Of a DNA stretch of 64,000 nt, positions 49,060 to 59,275 are shown in pieces; position 1 is the first letter of the stretch; each line of letters begins with the position of its first letter. A model generated the notes under the pieces. It was given only the letters and a program-made list of their open reading frames with translations. It searched no databases and was not told the DNA's origin. The DNA is from Empedobacter sp036647415 (GTDB lineage: Bacteria; Bacteroidota; Bacteroidia; Flavobacteriales; Weeksellaceae): assembly GCF_036647415.1 (NCBI RefSeq), contig NZ_JAVXKG010000003.1, forward strand, positions 95,964 to 159,963, read 5' to 3'. A program made the position numbers and the translations under genes.

Positions 49060-51633
49060 ATGACTGAAGGAGAAAAACTAATCCCAATTAATATTGAGGA
49101 TGAAATGAAATCCGCGTATATCGATTATTCGATGTCGGTAATCGTATCTCGTGCGCTTCCAGATGTGCGCGATGGTTTAAAACCTGTACACCGTAGAGTA
49201 TTATTCGGAATGTATGAATTAGGTGTATTTTCTAACCGTTCTTATAAAAAATCTGCTCGTATCGTTGGAGAGGTTTTAGGTAAATTCCACCCACACGGAG
49301 ATAGTTCGGTATACGACGCAATGGTGCGTATGGCGCAACCATGGTCTTTACGTTATATGCTTGTAGACGGTCAAGGTAACTACGGTTCTGTAGATGGTGA
49401 TCCACCTGCTGCAATGCGTTATACCGAAGCAAAACTTCAAAAAATCTCAGACGAAATATTAGCTGATTTAGATAAAGAAACTGTTGATTATCAATTCAAT
49501 TTTGATGATACAATTCAAGAACCAACAGTTATGCCAACAAAAATTCCGACACTTTTAGTAAATGGTGCTTCGGGTATTGCTGTTGGTATGGCAACTAATA
49601 TGGCGCCACATAACCTAACAGAAGTAATTGACGGTACAATTGCATACGTAGAAAACCGTGATATTACGATTGACGAACTTATGCAACACATCAAAGCGCC
49701 TGATTTTCCTACAGGAGGAACAATCTATGGCTACGATGGTGTAAAACAAGCTTTCGAAACTGGACGTGGACGTGTTGTTTTACGTGCTAAAACAAATTTT
49801 GAAGAAGTACATGGTCGTGATTGTATCATCGCAACAGAAATTCCTTACCAAGTAAATAAAGCCGACATGATTGCAAAAACTGCAGAGTTGGTGAAAGATG
49901 GTAAATTAGATGGTATTTCTGAGATTCGTGATGAATCTGACCGTAAAGGTATGCGTATCGTTTATGTACTAAAAATGGATGCTGTTCCTAATGTAGTACT
50001 TAACAAATTATATAAATTTACTCAATTACAATCTTCTTTTAGTGTAAATAACATTGCATTAGTAAAAGGAAGACCTGAGCAATTAAATCTAAAAGATTTA
50101 ATTCATTATTTCGTAGAACACAGACACGAAGTTGTTATTCGTCGTGCTGAATACGAACTAAGAAAAGCACAAGAAAGAGCACATATCTTAGAAGGTTACA
50201 TGAAAGTAATCGGAACTCAAGATGACTTAGACCGTGCAATCAGAATTATTCGTGGCGCTGCAACTCCAGAAGAAGCTCGTAACGAATTGATGTCTGCTTT
50301 CGAATTATCAGAAATACAAGCTCGTGCTATTTTAGATTTACGTCTACGTACATTAACAGGTCTTGAAATTGATAAAATCCGCGAAGAATACGAAGAAATT
50401 ATGAAAATGATTAATCATTTGAATGATATTTTAGCAAACGAAGATTTACGTATGCAAATTATCAAAGATGAATTAATCGAAATTCGTAGAAAATATGGTG
50501 ATGATCGTCGTACAGATATTAATTATGCTGGAGGTGATCTTAATATGGAAGATTTAATTCCTGATGAAAAAGTTGTTTTAACAATTTCTCACATGGGTTA
50601 CATTAAACGTACACCACTTTCTGAATACCGCAAACAATCTCGTGGAGGTGTTGGTAACAAAGCAGCAACTACACGTGACGAAGATTTCCTAGAATACATG
50701 GTTTCTGCATCAAACCACCAATACATGTTATTCTTTACCGAAAAAGGAAAATGTTTCTGGATGCGTGTATTCGAAATTCCAGAAGGATCTAAAACATCAA
50801 AAGGTAGAGCAATTCAGAATTTAATTAATATCGAACCAGATGATAAAGTAAAAGCTTATATCCGTACACACGATTTAATGGACGAAGAATACGTAAATAA
50901 TAATTACGTAATTATGGTAACTAAAAATGGTATCATCAAGAAAACATCTTTAGAAGCTTACTCTCGCCCACGTTCAAACGGAATTAATGCAATTACAGTT
51001 CGCGAAGGCGATGTTTTATTAGAAGCATTATTAACAGATGGTAAATCTCAAATTATGATTGCTTCTCGTTATGGTAAAGCTATTCGTTTTGAAGATGAAA
51101 AAGTTCGTCCAATGGGTCGTACAGCATCTGGAGTTAGAGGAATCAACTTAGGTGACGCACCAGATAATGAAGTAATTGGTATGGTCGTTGTTTCTGATAT
51201 GGAAAAACAAACTGTTTTGGTTGTTTCTGAACAAGGATACGGAAAACGTTCATCTATAGAAGATTATCGTGAAACAAACCGTGGTGGAAAAGGTGTAACA
51301 ACTTTGAACATTACAGAAAAAACAGGAAAACTAATTGCGATAGAAGCTGTAACAGATGAAGATGATTTAATGATTATCAACAAATCTGGTGTAGCAATCA
51401 GAACTGGTTTAGATGAAATTCGTGTAATGGGACGTGCAACGCAAGGTGTACGTTTAATTAACTTGAAAAAGAACGACGAAATCGCTGCAATTGCAAAAGT
51501 TGAAGTTGAAGAAGAGTTAGAAGACGAAGTAGAACTTGACGAAGACGGAAATCCAATTGTAGTAGAAAATTCAGACGATACAAACGAAACTCAAGCAGAA
51601 GAAACGCCTGCTGAGGATCCAAATAATGAATAA
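49060..51633 (+). CDS. gyrA: DNA gyrase subunit A
   Basis: GyrA cuts and rejoins DNA to introduce negative supercoils. The 857-residue protein has the winged-helix and tower region: SYIDYSMSVI-like start, HRRVLFGMYELG, RIVGEVLGKFHPHGDSSVYDAMVRMAQ with the active-site Tyr in AAMRYTE (about residue 120), and quinolone-determining SxxxD as Asp-Ser-Ser-Val-Tyr-Asp. The C-terminal beta-pinwheel has the GyrA box in QSRGGVGNKAA. The very end is an acidic Glu-rich tail. The ATG at 49060 (MTEGEKLIPI) is preferred over an upstream TTG-like start at 49027. Confidence 0.98.
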   Translation: MTEGEKLIPINIEDEMKSAYIDYSMSVIVSRALPDVRDGLKPVHRRVLFGMYELGVFSNRSYKKSARIVGEVLGKFHPHGDSSVYDAMVRMAQPWSLRYMLVDGQGNYGSVDGDPPAAMRYTEAKLQKISDEILADLDKETVDYQFNFDDTIQEPTVMPTKIPTLLVNGASGIAVGMATNMAPHNLTEVIDGTIAYVENRDITIDELMQHIKAPDFPTGGTIYGYDGVKQAFETGRGRVVLRAKTNFEEVHGRDCIIATEIPYQVNKADMIAKTAELVKDGKLDGISEIRDESDRKGMRIVYVLKMDAVPNVVLNKLYKFTQLQSSFSVNNIALVKGRPEQLNLKDLIHYFVEHRHEVVIRRAEYELRKAQERAHILEGYMKVIGTQDDLDRAIRIIRGAATPEEARNELMSAFELSEIQARAILDLRLRTLTGLEIDKIREEYEEIMKMINHLNDILANEDLRMQIIKDELIEIRRKYGDDRRTDINYAGGDLNMEDLIPDEKVVLTISHMGYIKRTPLSEYRKQSRGGVGNKAATTRDEDFLEYMVSASNHQYMLFFTEKGKCFWMRVFEIPEGSKTSKGRAIQNLINIEPDDKVKAYIRTHDLMDEEYVNNNYVIMVTKNGIIKKTSLEAYSRPRSNGINAITVREGDVLLEALLTDGKSQIMIASRYGKAIRFEDEKVRPMGRTASGVRGINLGDAPDNEVIGMVVVSDMEKQTVLVVSEQGYGKRSSIEDYRETNRGGKGVTTLNITEKTGKLIAIEAVTDEDDLMIINKSGVAIRTGLDEIRVMGRATQGVRLINLKKNDEIAAIAKVEVEEELEDEVELDEDGNPIVVENSDDTNETQAEETPAEDPNNE

Positions 51634-51637
51634 TCAA

Positions 51638-52834
51638 ATGAAGAAATTATTATTTAGCTTAGGTTTAGTTTTGGCAATGTCAACATCATTTGCACAAACA
51701 AATACAGAAGAATTAACAACAGACCCTACTGTTTTAGCAGAAAAATATAACAAATCTGCTAAAGAAAATTTAGTAAAAGGAGATGTATCAAAAGCTAGTC
51801 AAGATTTAGCAAAATTATCAAAATACGAAAATGGCAAAGCTTGGCAAATAAAAAATAAAGACACAAAACAAGACGAATTTTATTACTCACAAGCAGATTT
51901 AGACAAAGCAACAGCTGGTAAAAATTATGCTAAAGCAAAAGAAGTTGTTTTACAACCGAAATATGGTTTTTTATTGCAATCTGAGGTTTCTAATTTAGCT
52001 AACAAAGAATTAGATGCAGCTAACAAAGCAATGGATGCAAAACAATATTCGGAAGCAGCTGTAAAATTCTTAAATGTTTATAATTTAGTTGAAGCGCTAG
52101 GTACAAAAGAAGAAATTTACAAATACCAAGCAGCAATTTGTTATTATAACGCAACAGAATATGACAAATCTTTAGCAATTATAAAAGAATTAGCTGCAAA
52201 AGGATTTACAGGTAAATCTGCCAATCAAACCAAAGATTATAACCGAGATATGTATGTTTTGGCATTAAATGGTTTGTACAATGGTAAAAAATATGATGCA
52301 ATTGTAGAAGAAGCAACAGCTAAATACCCGAAAGATGTTGATATTAACAACATTGCAACAGGTATTTACCAAGTTTCTGGAAATGGTGATAAAATGCGTC
52401 AACGCATAGAAGAAAGTATTAAGATTGATCCAAATAATGCTCAAAATTACTATAATTTAGGTGTTTTATATTTGGATGATGAAACTAAAACCGAAGAAGC
52501 AAAAAGCTTATTTAAAAAAGCGATTGAATTAAATCCAAAACATATTGAATCTTACAACAATTTAGTTTTAGCTATCTTGAAAAAAGATAAAGATTATGTT
52601 GAAGTTATGAACAATAACTTAGGAACTTCTAAAAAGGAAAAAGATTTATATACAGCAACTGAAACAAAGCGTAAAGCATTATTTACAGAAGCTGTACCTT
52701 ATTTAGAAAAAATGTACGAATTAGACCCTTCAAACCGTTTGGTTATTCGTAATTTAATTCAAGCACACAAAGCATTAGGAAATGATCAAAAAGAGACTTT
52801 CTACCGTAATGCAGAAAAAAATTCAGTAAAATAA
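51638..52834 (+). CDS. Secreted tetratricopeptide repeat protein
   Basis: This protein of about 398 residues has a signal peptide MKKLLFSLGLVLAMSTSFAQ and then Lys-rich TPR helices, for example AKEVVLQPKYGFLLQSEV, AANKAMDAKQYSEAAVKFLN and NAQNYYNLGVLYLDDETKTE. The ATG at 51638 gives the clean signal peptide; an ATG at 51626 would overlap gyrA by 8 bp. It is presumably co-transcribed with gyrA, as no terminator lies between. TPR proteins act as scaffolds; the partner is unknown. Confidence 0.85.
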   Translation: MKKLLFSLGLVLAMSTSFAQTNTEELTTDPTVLAEKYNKSAKENLVKGDVSKASQDLAKLSKYENGKAWQIKNKDTKQDEFYYSQADLDKATAGKNYAKAKEVVLQPKYGFLLQSEVSNLANKELDAANKAMDAKQYSEAAVKFLNVYNLVEALGTKEEIYKYQAAICYYNATEYDKSLAIIKELAAKGFTGKSANQTKDYNRDMYVLALNGLYNGKKYDAIVEEATAKYPKDVDINNIATGIYQVSGNGDKMRQRIEESIKIDPNNAQNYYNLGVLYLDDETKTEEAKSLFKKAIELNPKHIESYNNLVLAILKKDKDYVEVMNNNLGTSKKEKDLYTATETKRKALFTEAVPYLEKMYELDPSNRLVIRNLIQAHKALGNDQKETFYRNAEKNSVK

Positions 52835-52856
52835 TTTTTTCAAATAATTCAACAAT

Positions 52857-52886
52857 AAAAAAGGACTTCAATTGAAGTCCTTTTTT
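52857..52886 (+). terminator. Perfect 30-bp palindromic terminator after the gyrA unit
   Basis: AAAAAAGGACTTCAA followed directly by its exact reverse complement, with T tract at the end. Confidence 0.92.
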
Positions 52887-52935
52887 ATTGTTCTTAAATT
52901 TTTCTAATTTCTCAATAGTTCAGAATAACAAATCA

Positions 52936-52990
52936 TGTCAAGCTGAATTTATTTCAGCTTCATAGATTCTTCGACAAACTCAGAATGACA
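52936..52990. repeat. REP-like elements abutting the surE stop codon
   Basis: A type 2 element (52936-52962, TGTCAAGCTGAATTTATTTC plus AGCTT) is followed by one arm of the first family (52966-52990, TTCTTCGACAAACTCAGA core). A degenerate fragment (GTTCAGAATAACA, 52918-52930) precedes them. Same families as near 10 kb. The last repeat base is 3 nt from the surE stop. Confidence 0.8.
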
Positions 52991-52993
52991 AAT

Positions 52994-53758
52994 CTATAAA
53001 TCCCAATTTCTTAAATCTGGTAAAAAATGATGAGCCGTCAAATCATAACGAACTGGCACAACAGAAACATAACCGTCAGCTAAAGCACGTTCATCAGTAT
53101 CCTCACCTTTGTCAAGATTCTTAAATTCTCCACTCATCCAGAAATATGTTCTACCACGAGGATCTTCACGTTTATCAAACTTTTCTTCCCATTTAGCATC
53201 AGCTTGACGACAAACTTTTATACCCTTAATTTCAAATTCTTTCAACTTCGGAATATTCACATTCAATACAACACCTTTTGGTAAACTATGCTCTAAAACT
53301 TCTGCGATAATTTTCTTAATAAATTTTTCTCCAGATTTAAAATCTGCATTAAAAGAAAAATCGCAAAGCGAAAAACCAATAGCTGGTATTCCTTCAATTC
53401 CTGCCTCAACAGCAGCAGACATAGTTCCTGAGTAAATTACATTTACCGATGAATTTGATCCATGATTGATTCCTGAAATACACAAATCTGGTTTTCTTGG
53501 CAAAATCTGCGAAACAGCAAGTTTTACACAATCCACAGGCGTTCCCGAGCAAGCATACTCATTTATCTCTTCATCCAACTCTATTTTATCACAAAACAAA
53601 GTCGAATTTAATGTTACAGCATGCCCCATACCACTTTGTGGGCTATCTGGTGCTACAACATAAACATCTCCAAATTCTTTCGCCATCTCGACCAAAGCTC
53701 TGATTCCTGGCGCAGTAACACCATCATCATTTGTCACTAATATTAGCGGTCTTTCCAT
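52994..53758 (-). CDS. surE: 5'-nucleotidase SurE
   Basis: SurE dephosphorylates nucleoside 5'/3'-monophosphates and helps stationary-phase survival. The 254-residue protein has the metal-site LVTNDDGVTAPGI at its N-terminus, VVAPDSPQSGMGHAVT, ACSGTPVDCVKLA, SGINHGSNSSVNVIYSGT and VLNVNIPK. It reads leftward, ends beside the REP-like repeats, and has a promoter box upstream. Confidence 0.97.
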   Translation of the reverse strand: MERPLILVTNDDGVTAPGIRALVEMAKEFGDVYVVAPDSPQSGMGHAVTLNSTLFCDKIELDEEINEYACSGTPVDCVKLAVSQILPRKPDLCISGINHGSNSSVNVIYSGTMSAAVEAGIEGIPAIGFSLCDFSFNADFKSGEKFIKKIIAEVLEHSLPKGVVLNVNIPKLKEFEIKGIKVCRQADAKWEEKFDKREDPRGRTYFWMSGEFKNLDKGEDTDERALADGYVSVVPVRYDLTAHHFLPDLRNWDL

Positions 53759-53789
53759 ATTTTATTGTTACTTTTATTATTCTATTTTA

Positions 53790-53797
53790 CAAATGTA
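53790..53797 (-). promoter_or_regulatory. -7 box of surE
   Basis: The minus strand reads TACATTTG, an exact TAnnTTTG, about 31 nt before the surE start. Confidence 0.55.
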
Positions 53798-53826
53798 AAA
53801 AACTTCCAACTAATTTCTTTTTTATT

Positions 53827-53834
53827 TATATTTG
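53827..53834 (+). promoter_or_regulatory. -7 box of the tail-specific protease operon
   Basis: TATATTTG is an exact TAnnTTTG, about 41 nt before the ATG at 53876, followed by GGGGGACT, an unusual G run in this A+T-rich DNA. Confidence 0.55.
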
Positions 53835-53875
53835 GGGGACTCGTAAATTATTAATTTATATAAGAACAACGCTAT

Positions 53876-56023
53876 ATGTTAATTAAAAAAACATATGTTT
53901 TACTATCGTTTCTATCGATGAGTTTACTGGCTTTCTGCTTTTGTAAACCGATGTTAGATTCTAATGATGACAAAGAAAAGCTAATCGTAAAAAATACGCG
54001 AAATACTTTAACCTATCTTCATTATAAACCAGCAACAATTGATGATAAATTTTCGGAAAATGTATTCAATAAATACATCGAATACATCGATCCTGGAAAA
54101 AGATTTTTATTACAATCTGATTATGATTTATTCAAAAAAGATTATCACAATTTAGATGATTTTTATAAAAATGAAGATTTAAAATTCTATAATTCTACAG
54201 CTGACACAATTTATAAACGAATTGCAGAAGCTGAAAAATACTCAATGGAAGCTTTGTCAAAACCATTTGATTATAACCAAAAAGAAAATTATAATATAGA
54301 TTATAAAACTTCTAAATACGCAAAAGATAAAGCTGGCGCGAAAGAGTTATGGAGAAAATACATTAAATACAATGTATTATTGGAAATTGTATCCATGCAA
54401 GATGAGTTGAAAGGCGAAAAGAAAGATTCTATTGATGCGAACTCTTTAAAAGCTGAAGTAGATCCTTTGGCAGACAAAGACAAAAAGAAAATTACAAAGG
54501 ATACGCCTTTTGCTGAAGTAGAAAAAATGGCGCGTGAAGAAGTAAAAGATTTAATTTCTGATTATTTCAGAAGAATTAAACAAACAAAACGCGAAAATTA
54601 TTTTTCAATTTACATCAATTCTATTTCTGAACAATATGATCCACACACCTCTTATTTTTCTCCAACAGGAAAAGAAGATTTCGACTTCGAAATGTCTGGA
54701 CAAATGGAAGGAATTGGAGCAAAATTACAAGACAAAAAAGGATACGCAACAATTGCAGAGTTAGTAATTGGTGGACCAGCTTGGAAAAACGGAAAATTGG
54801 AAGTTGGTGATCAAATCATTAAAGTTGCACAAGGTAAAAAAGACGAACCTAAGAATATTGTTGGTATGTTACTAAACGATGCAATTCGTTTGATTCGTGG
54901 TAAAAAAGGAACTGAAGTTGTATTAACAGTAAAGAAAAAAGATGGTTCGCAACAACAAATTTCTTTGATTCGTGATGTAATTGAGTATGATGAAGTTTTT
55001 GCACGTTCGTCTGTTATTACAGATGAAAAAGGTGATAAATACGGAATTATTTATTTACCAGAATTCTATACTCCAATGGGGAAAGAAGGTGGACGTTATC
55101 CTACCGATGATATCAAAAAAGAGATTGAAGTACTGAAAAAAGAAAACATAAAAGGTCTTATTTTTGACGTTCGTAACAATGGTGGTGGATCTTTAGAAGA
55201 AGTTGTAAAGATTAGTGGTTTATTTATTAACCAAGGTCCTATTGTACAAGTTAGACGTAGTGATGGTATGTTAAAAATACACGAAGACAAAGACAATTCT
55301 ATTTCTTATGACGGTCCATTAGTCGTTATGGTAAATGAATTATCAGCGTCTGCATCAGAAATTTTTGCAGCAGCAATGCAAGATTATGGTCGTGCAGTTA
55401 TTGTTGGTTCTCCACAAACATTTGGAAAGGGAACTGTACAAACAATTTTACCATTAGACCGTAATACTGGAAGCGATGAATTAGGAGCAATCAAGTTAAC
55501 AATTCAGAAATTTTACCGTGTAAATGGAGGTTCTACACAATTAAAAGGTGTGCAATCAGACATTGCCTTAAATGATCAATATACATTAGAAGATATTAAT
55601 GAAGGTTCTCGTCCAGAAGCATTAAACTGGGATCAAATAAAACCATTGGTTATTGCAAAATGGCCAACTGCACTTAATTTAGAGCAAATAAAAGCAAATA
55701 GTAAAACACGTTTAGCAAACAATGCGCAGTTAAATTTGATGAACGAAAGTTTCAAATTTGTAAAATCTATGGAAGATGTAAAAGAAATTCCATTAAACTT
55801 GGTTGATTACAGAGCTTATAGAAAAACACGTGAAGATAAAGTGAAAAAATTTGAAGCGTTAGACAAATACAAAAACACATTCAAATTTACAATGAATCAA
55901 AATGATCAAGCAGCAATTAAAAACGATACCGTTTTAAAAGCAAAACGTCAAAACTGGTTCAAAGGTTTACAACGCGATTTTTACTTAAACGAAGCGGTTA
56001 ACGTTTTAAGAGACATAAAATAA
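53876..56023 (+). CDS. Carboxy-terminal (tail-specific) processing protease, S41 family
   Basis: A periplasmic serine protease of 715 residues similar to Prc/Tsp, which degrades proteins from their C-terminus. There is a signal peptide (about 1-22, possibly lipidated at the FCFC end), an N-terminal helical domain, DPHTSYFSPTGKEDFDFEMS, a PDZ domain (GIGAKLQDKKGYATIAELV ... VGDQIIKVAQG, residues about 280-345), and the S41 core with the Ser in NELSASASEIF (490-494) and Lys in FGKGTVQ (about 518). The C-terminal part resembles Prc. It overlaps the permease gene by 1 bp. Confidence 0.94.
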   Translation: MLIKKTYVLLSFLSMSLLAFCFCKPMLDSNDDKEKLIVKNTRNTLTYLHYKPATIDDKFSENVFNKYIEYIDPGKRFLLQSDYDLFKKDYHNLDDFYKNEDLKFYNSTADTIYKRIAEAEKYSMEALSKPFDYNQKENYNIDYKTSKYAKDKAGAKELWRKYIKYNVLLEIVSMQDELKGEKKDSIDANSLKAEVDPLADKDKKKITKDTPFAEVEKMAREEVKDLISDYFRRIKQTKRENYFSIYINSISEQYDPHTSYFSPTGKEDFDFEMSGQMEGIGAKLQDKKGYATIAELVIGGPAWKNGKLEVGDQIIKVAQGKKDEPKNIVGMLLNDAIRLIRGKKGTEVVLTVKKKDGSQQQISLIRDVIEYDEVFARSSVITDEKGDKYGIIYLPEFYTPMGKEGGRYPTDDIKKEIEVLKKENIKGLIFDVRNNGGGSLEEVVKISGLFINQGPIVQVRRSDGMLKIHEDKDNSISYDGPLVVMVNELSASASEIFAAAMQDYGRAVIVGSPQTFGKGTVQTILPLDRNTGSDELGAIKLTIQKFYRVNGGSTQLKGVQSDIALNDQYTLEDINEGSRPEALNWDQIKPLVIAKWPTALNLEQIKANSKTRLANNAQLNLMNESFKFVKSMEDVKEIPLNLVDYRAYRKTREDKVKKFEALDKYKNTFKFTMNQNDQAAIKNDTVLKAKRQNWFKGLQRDFYLNEAVNVLRDIK

Positions 56024-57135
56024 TGAAGCAAGAAAACGGTTCATTTTCTCAAATAATATTTAAAAAATTAAGAAAGAACACCCTTGGTGTTCTTTCTTTT
56101 AGTGTAATCATATTAGCTGGACTTATTTCTATCTTTTCTTATCTTTTTGCGGCCGATAAAACTGAGAATGCAAACAGACAAGATTTGGCTATTGCATACG
56201 CACCTATCGGTTATCAGCAAAAAACAATCGAGATTCCTCTTCCTAACTATGAAGATAAATTACACTTTGTAGATTATTTTTTTGGAAAGAAAATCGATTC
56301 AGAACAAATTAGTATTACAGCTTACAAAATCAATAAAAATGAGGTAGAATATGTACCTTATTTAGGCAATGGATTAAGTGGTGAACCTATAAAAGTTAAT
56401 ATTTCTGCTTGGACAAAATACAACATCAATCCAACTGATATTGAATCTAAGTTTATCTATACCAAAACCTATCTTTTAGGAACAGATACTTATGGTCGTG
56501 ATTTTTATTCGCGATTAATCATCGGAACAAGAATTTCTTTTTTAATTGGCTTTATTGCTGTTTTCATCTCCTTAATAGTTGGCGTAACTTTAGGCGCAAT
56601 AGCAGGTTATTACAAAGGAAAAGTAGATGATGTTATTATGTGGTTAATAAATGTTGTGTGGTCTATTCCTACGCTACTTCTAGTTATTGCAATTACGTTA
56701 GCAATTGGAAAAGGATTTTGGCAAATATTTATAGCAGTTGGACTAACAATGTGGGTAGAAGTAGCACGTGTTGTTCGTGGTCAATTCTTATCTTACCGCG
56801 AAAAAGAATTTGTAGAAGCAGCAAAAGCCTTAGGTTTTTCGGATATGCGAATCATTTTCAATCAAATATTACCCAATGTTGTAGCGCCAATTATTGTAAT
56901 ATCTGCGGCTAATTTTGCTTCAGCAATTTTGGTAGAAAGCGGTCTTAGTTTCCTTGGTATTGGAGCTCAACCTCCCACTCCATCTTGGGGAAATATTATA
57001 AAAGAACATTACAGTCATATTATTTTAGGCAAACAACATTTGGCTATTTTACCAGGTTTAGCTATTATGTTATTAGTACTTGGATTTAATATTTTCGGAA
57101 ATGTTTTACGAGATATTATGGATATTAAAAATTAA
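56023..57135 (+). CDS. ABC transporter permease (OppC/DppC type)
   Basis: This 370-residue protein has an N-terminal membrane helix, a periplasmic stretch of about 110 residues, then five membrane helices with the EAA loop EFVEAAKALGFSDMRIIFNQILPN (about residues 262-285) that docks on the ATPase. GTDTYGRDFYSRLIIGTRIS precedes the core domain. These permeases import di- or oligopeptides with OppB, OppD and OppF, none of which is nearby. The start ATG overlaps the protease stop, so the two are coupled; peptides released by the protease could be the substrate, which is inference. Confidence 0.9.
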   Translation: MKQENGSFSQIIFKKLRKNTLGVLSFSVIILAGLISIFSYLFAADKTENANRQDLAIAYAPIGYQQKTIEIPLPNYEDKLHFVDYFFGKKIDSEQISITAYKINKNEVEYVPYLGNGLSGEPIKVNISAWTKYNINPTDIESKFIYTKTYLLGTDTYGRDFYSRLIIGTRISFLIGFIAVFISLIVGVTLGAIAGYYKGKVDDVIMWLINVVWSIPTLLLVIAITLAIGKGFWQIFIAVGLTMWVEVARVVRGQFLSYREKEFVEAAKALGFSDMRIIFNQILPNVVAPIIVISAANFASAILVESGLSFLGIGAQPPTPSWGNIIKEHYSHIILGKQHLAILPGLAIMLLVLGFNIFGNVLRDIMDIKN

Positions 57136-57150
57136 ACAAAACATTCATAT

Positions 57151-57186
57151 AAAAAATGCCTCTGTTATTTACAGAGGCATTTTTTA
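57151..57186. terminator. Bidirectional terminator
   Basis: A 15-bp stem AAAAAATGCCTCTGT / ACAGAGGCATTTTTT with a 5-nt loop. It serves the permease unit and the convergent serine hydrolase. Confidence 0.92.
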
Positions 57187-57221
57187 TACTTTACTTTCGC
57201 TACATGCGAACTATTTTTTTT

Positions 57222-58439
57222 CTATTGATGTAATCTCAACGAATCTTTAGAAGGTACTTTTAATGGATAAGCTCCCGTAAGTCCAGCCAATCTAAAGGCA
57301 CTATATATATTTTTATTCTGTTTGTTACCCAATGCAATTACCGTAAATTGATTTTTAACATCGTGTACAAAAACAGTATTATTACCATGCCACCAACCAT
57401 TGTGATACAATAATTTATTTCCATTATCATATTCTAACAATCGCATTCCAAGTCCATAATTTTTAAAACCTTTTTGTTCGTAACTATATCCTTGAAAAGC
57501 TTCTTTCTTTATTTTTTTAGGTAAAAAATCATCCGAATACATTGCTACATCTAGCTTAAATAAATCACGTGGCGTAGAATAAATATTTTTATCACCATAG
57601 GTTCTATCAAAATCATCCCAAGCCCATTCATATCCATTGTATTTATATGAACGCGCTACCGAATCTTTGTCACGATCATAATCAAAAACAAACGTATTTT
57701 TCATTTCTAATGGATCAAAAACCATATATTTCATAGCCTTTGGATAATCCATTTTCATTATTTTTTCGATAATTAATGCTAAAAATGCAAAATTGGTGTT
57801 CGAATAATAAAATCCTTTGTCTGTAGCACGAATTTGTTTTACATCAAATTCTCTAAAAATATCCAAAACATCTTGGTTAGAAATAGGTTTTTCACGATTC
57901 ATCATCACCTTTTTATTATTCCACAAAACGTTTGCATAATTTGGCAAACCACTTCGGTGACTTAATAAATGTCTAACCGTAATATCTTCGTAGGGAAAAC
58001 CTTCTAAAATTGTGTTTACTTTTTGATCTAATTTTAGTTTATTCTTCTCGACCAATTTTAAGATAGCCATAGAAGTAAAAACTTTTGAAATTGAAGCTAT
58101 ATGAATCGGAGTTTCTGCTGTAATAGAACGCTGGTGACGTTCATCTGCCATTCCTTGATAGCCTTCAAAAATTATTTCTCCATTTTTAGCAACCAAAAAT
58201 CCTCCACTCACTTTTCCATCAACCCAAAAATCTTTGTAAAAAGTAGCTAATCTATTTTTATATCCATTAATCTCTTCGGGAGAAGATTTCATGGGTTTAA
58301 AATCTACTTTCCAATCTAACGAATCATATTTTAAGGCATTTGGATCCTTTTTTCTTTCCTCTTCTTTGTTAACATCCTTCTTGCTACAACTTCCTAAAAA
58401 AAGTAATGCAGAAGCAGCAACAATCGCTATATACTTCAT
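57222..58439 (-). CDS. Class C beta-lactamase-like serine hydrolase, lipoprotein
   Basis: This 405-residue protein has a lipobox LLFLGSC, then the beta-lactamase/DD-peptidase fold: SxxK in HIASISKVFTSM (about residue 118), YxN in YYSNTNFAFLA (about 210) and HNG in LYHNGWWHGN (about 350). Family members are D-alanyl-D-alanine peptidases, esterases or true beta-lactamases; here a periplasmic esterase or peptidase is most likely. A high-Lys N-terminal linker follows the Cys. It is monocistronic. Confidence 0.88.
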   Translation of the reverse strand: MKYIAIVAASALLFLGSCSKKDVNKEEERKKDPNALKYDSLDWKVDFKPMKSSPEEINGYKNRLATFYKDFWVDGKVSGGFLVAKNGEIIFEGYQGMADERHQRSITAETPIHIASISKVFTSMAILKLVEKNKLKLDQKVNTILEGFPYEDITVRHLLSHRSGLPNYANVLWNNKKVMMNREKPISNQDVLDIFREFDVKQIRATDKGFYYSNTNFAFLALIIEKIMKMDYPKAMKYMVFDPLEMKNTFVFDYDRDKDSVARSYKYNGYEWAWDDFDRTYGDKNIYSTPRDLFKLDVAMYSDDFLPKKIKKEAFQGYSYEQKGFKNYGLGMRLLEYDNGNKLLYHNGWWHGNNTVFVHDVKNQFTVIALGNKQNKNIYSAFRLAGLTGAYPLKVPSKDSLRLHQ

Positions 58440-58527
58440 CTATTTTTTTATGATCTTTCTGTTTGTTTGTACTAAATTAAAGATTTATTTAAAAATTGGT
58501 CAAAGGAATCTAAATATTATGTTTTTT

Positions 58528-59271
58528 TTATGATTTATGCGCTAATTGAGATTTAAATTCGCCCAAAATAACACTTGTTGCAACAGCTACATTCAAACTT
58601 TCGGTAGAACCATTTGTTCCAAAAAAAGGAATACTTAGTTTATTGGTCGTTAAATCTTCTATCGGTTTAGAAATTCCGTTTGCTTCATTTCCCATCACTA
58701 AAATACCTTCTTGTGGTAAAGTTTGTTCGTAAATTGATTCTCCTTCCATAAAAGTTCCAAAAATGTGACCTTTATAATCTTTCAAATATTTTTCTAGATC
58801 AATATAATGCACTTTTACACGTGTAAAAGATCCCATTGTCGACATAATTACTTTTGGATTGTACATATCCACAGATTCTTTTGTACACATTATATGCGCT
58901 ACGCCAAACCAATCGGCTAAACGAATAATTGTACCTAAATTCCCAGGATCTCTAATATCATCCAAAGCAATTGTCAATCCACTCAAATCAATGTTTTCAT
59001 CATAATTTGGTAATTCACAAAGTGCTAAACCTACATTTGGTGTAGTTAAAAAACTTATTTTTTTAAGGTCTTTTTCCTCTATAAACGTTTTTTTAATATG
59101 TGTTTCGTCTGGCCAAAAATCTTCTGTTATAAATAATTCTTTAATCTTTATCGAACTTTTTATAACTTCACCAATATTTTTAACACCTTCTACGACAAAC
59201 ATATTATATTTTTGTCTATATTTTTTAGAACCTAAAGAAGTTATTATCTTAATAACGTTATTTGATAACAT
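58528..59271 (-). CDS. TrmH/SpoU-family RNA methyltransferase
   Basis: A SPOUT-fold methyltransferase of 247 residues: N-terminal substrate-binding domain (KIITSLGSKKYRQKYNMFVVEG), motif 1 LDDIRDPGNLGTIIRLADWFG, motif 2 ILVMGNEANGIS and motif 3 IPFFGTNGSTESLNVAVA. It methylates a ribose 2'-OH in tRNA or rRNA; 23S rRNA G2251-type and tRNA G18-type enzymes cannot be separated here. The start codon is 4 bp from the divergent tamL start, so each gene's promoter lies in the other's coding region. Confidence 0.93.
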   Translation of the reverse strand: MLSNNVIKIITSLGSKKYRQKYNMFVVEGVKNIGEVIKSSIKIKELFITEDFWPDETHIKKTFIEEKDLKKISFLTTPNVGLALCELPNYDENIDLSGLTIALDDIRDPGNLGTIIRLADWFGVAHIMCTKESVDMYNPKVIMSTMGSFTRVKVHYIDLEKYLKDYKGHIFGTFMEGESIYEQTLPQEGILVMGNEANGISKPIEDLTTNKLSIPFFGTNGSTESLNVAVATSVILGEFKSQLAHKS

Positions 59272-59275
59272 ATTT

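Noticed and set aside
53497..53703. 68-residue frame on the plus strand inside surE
   Set aside because: It is antisense to the conserved SurE core and lacks any feature of a protein.
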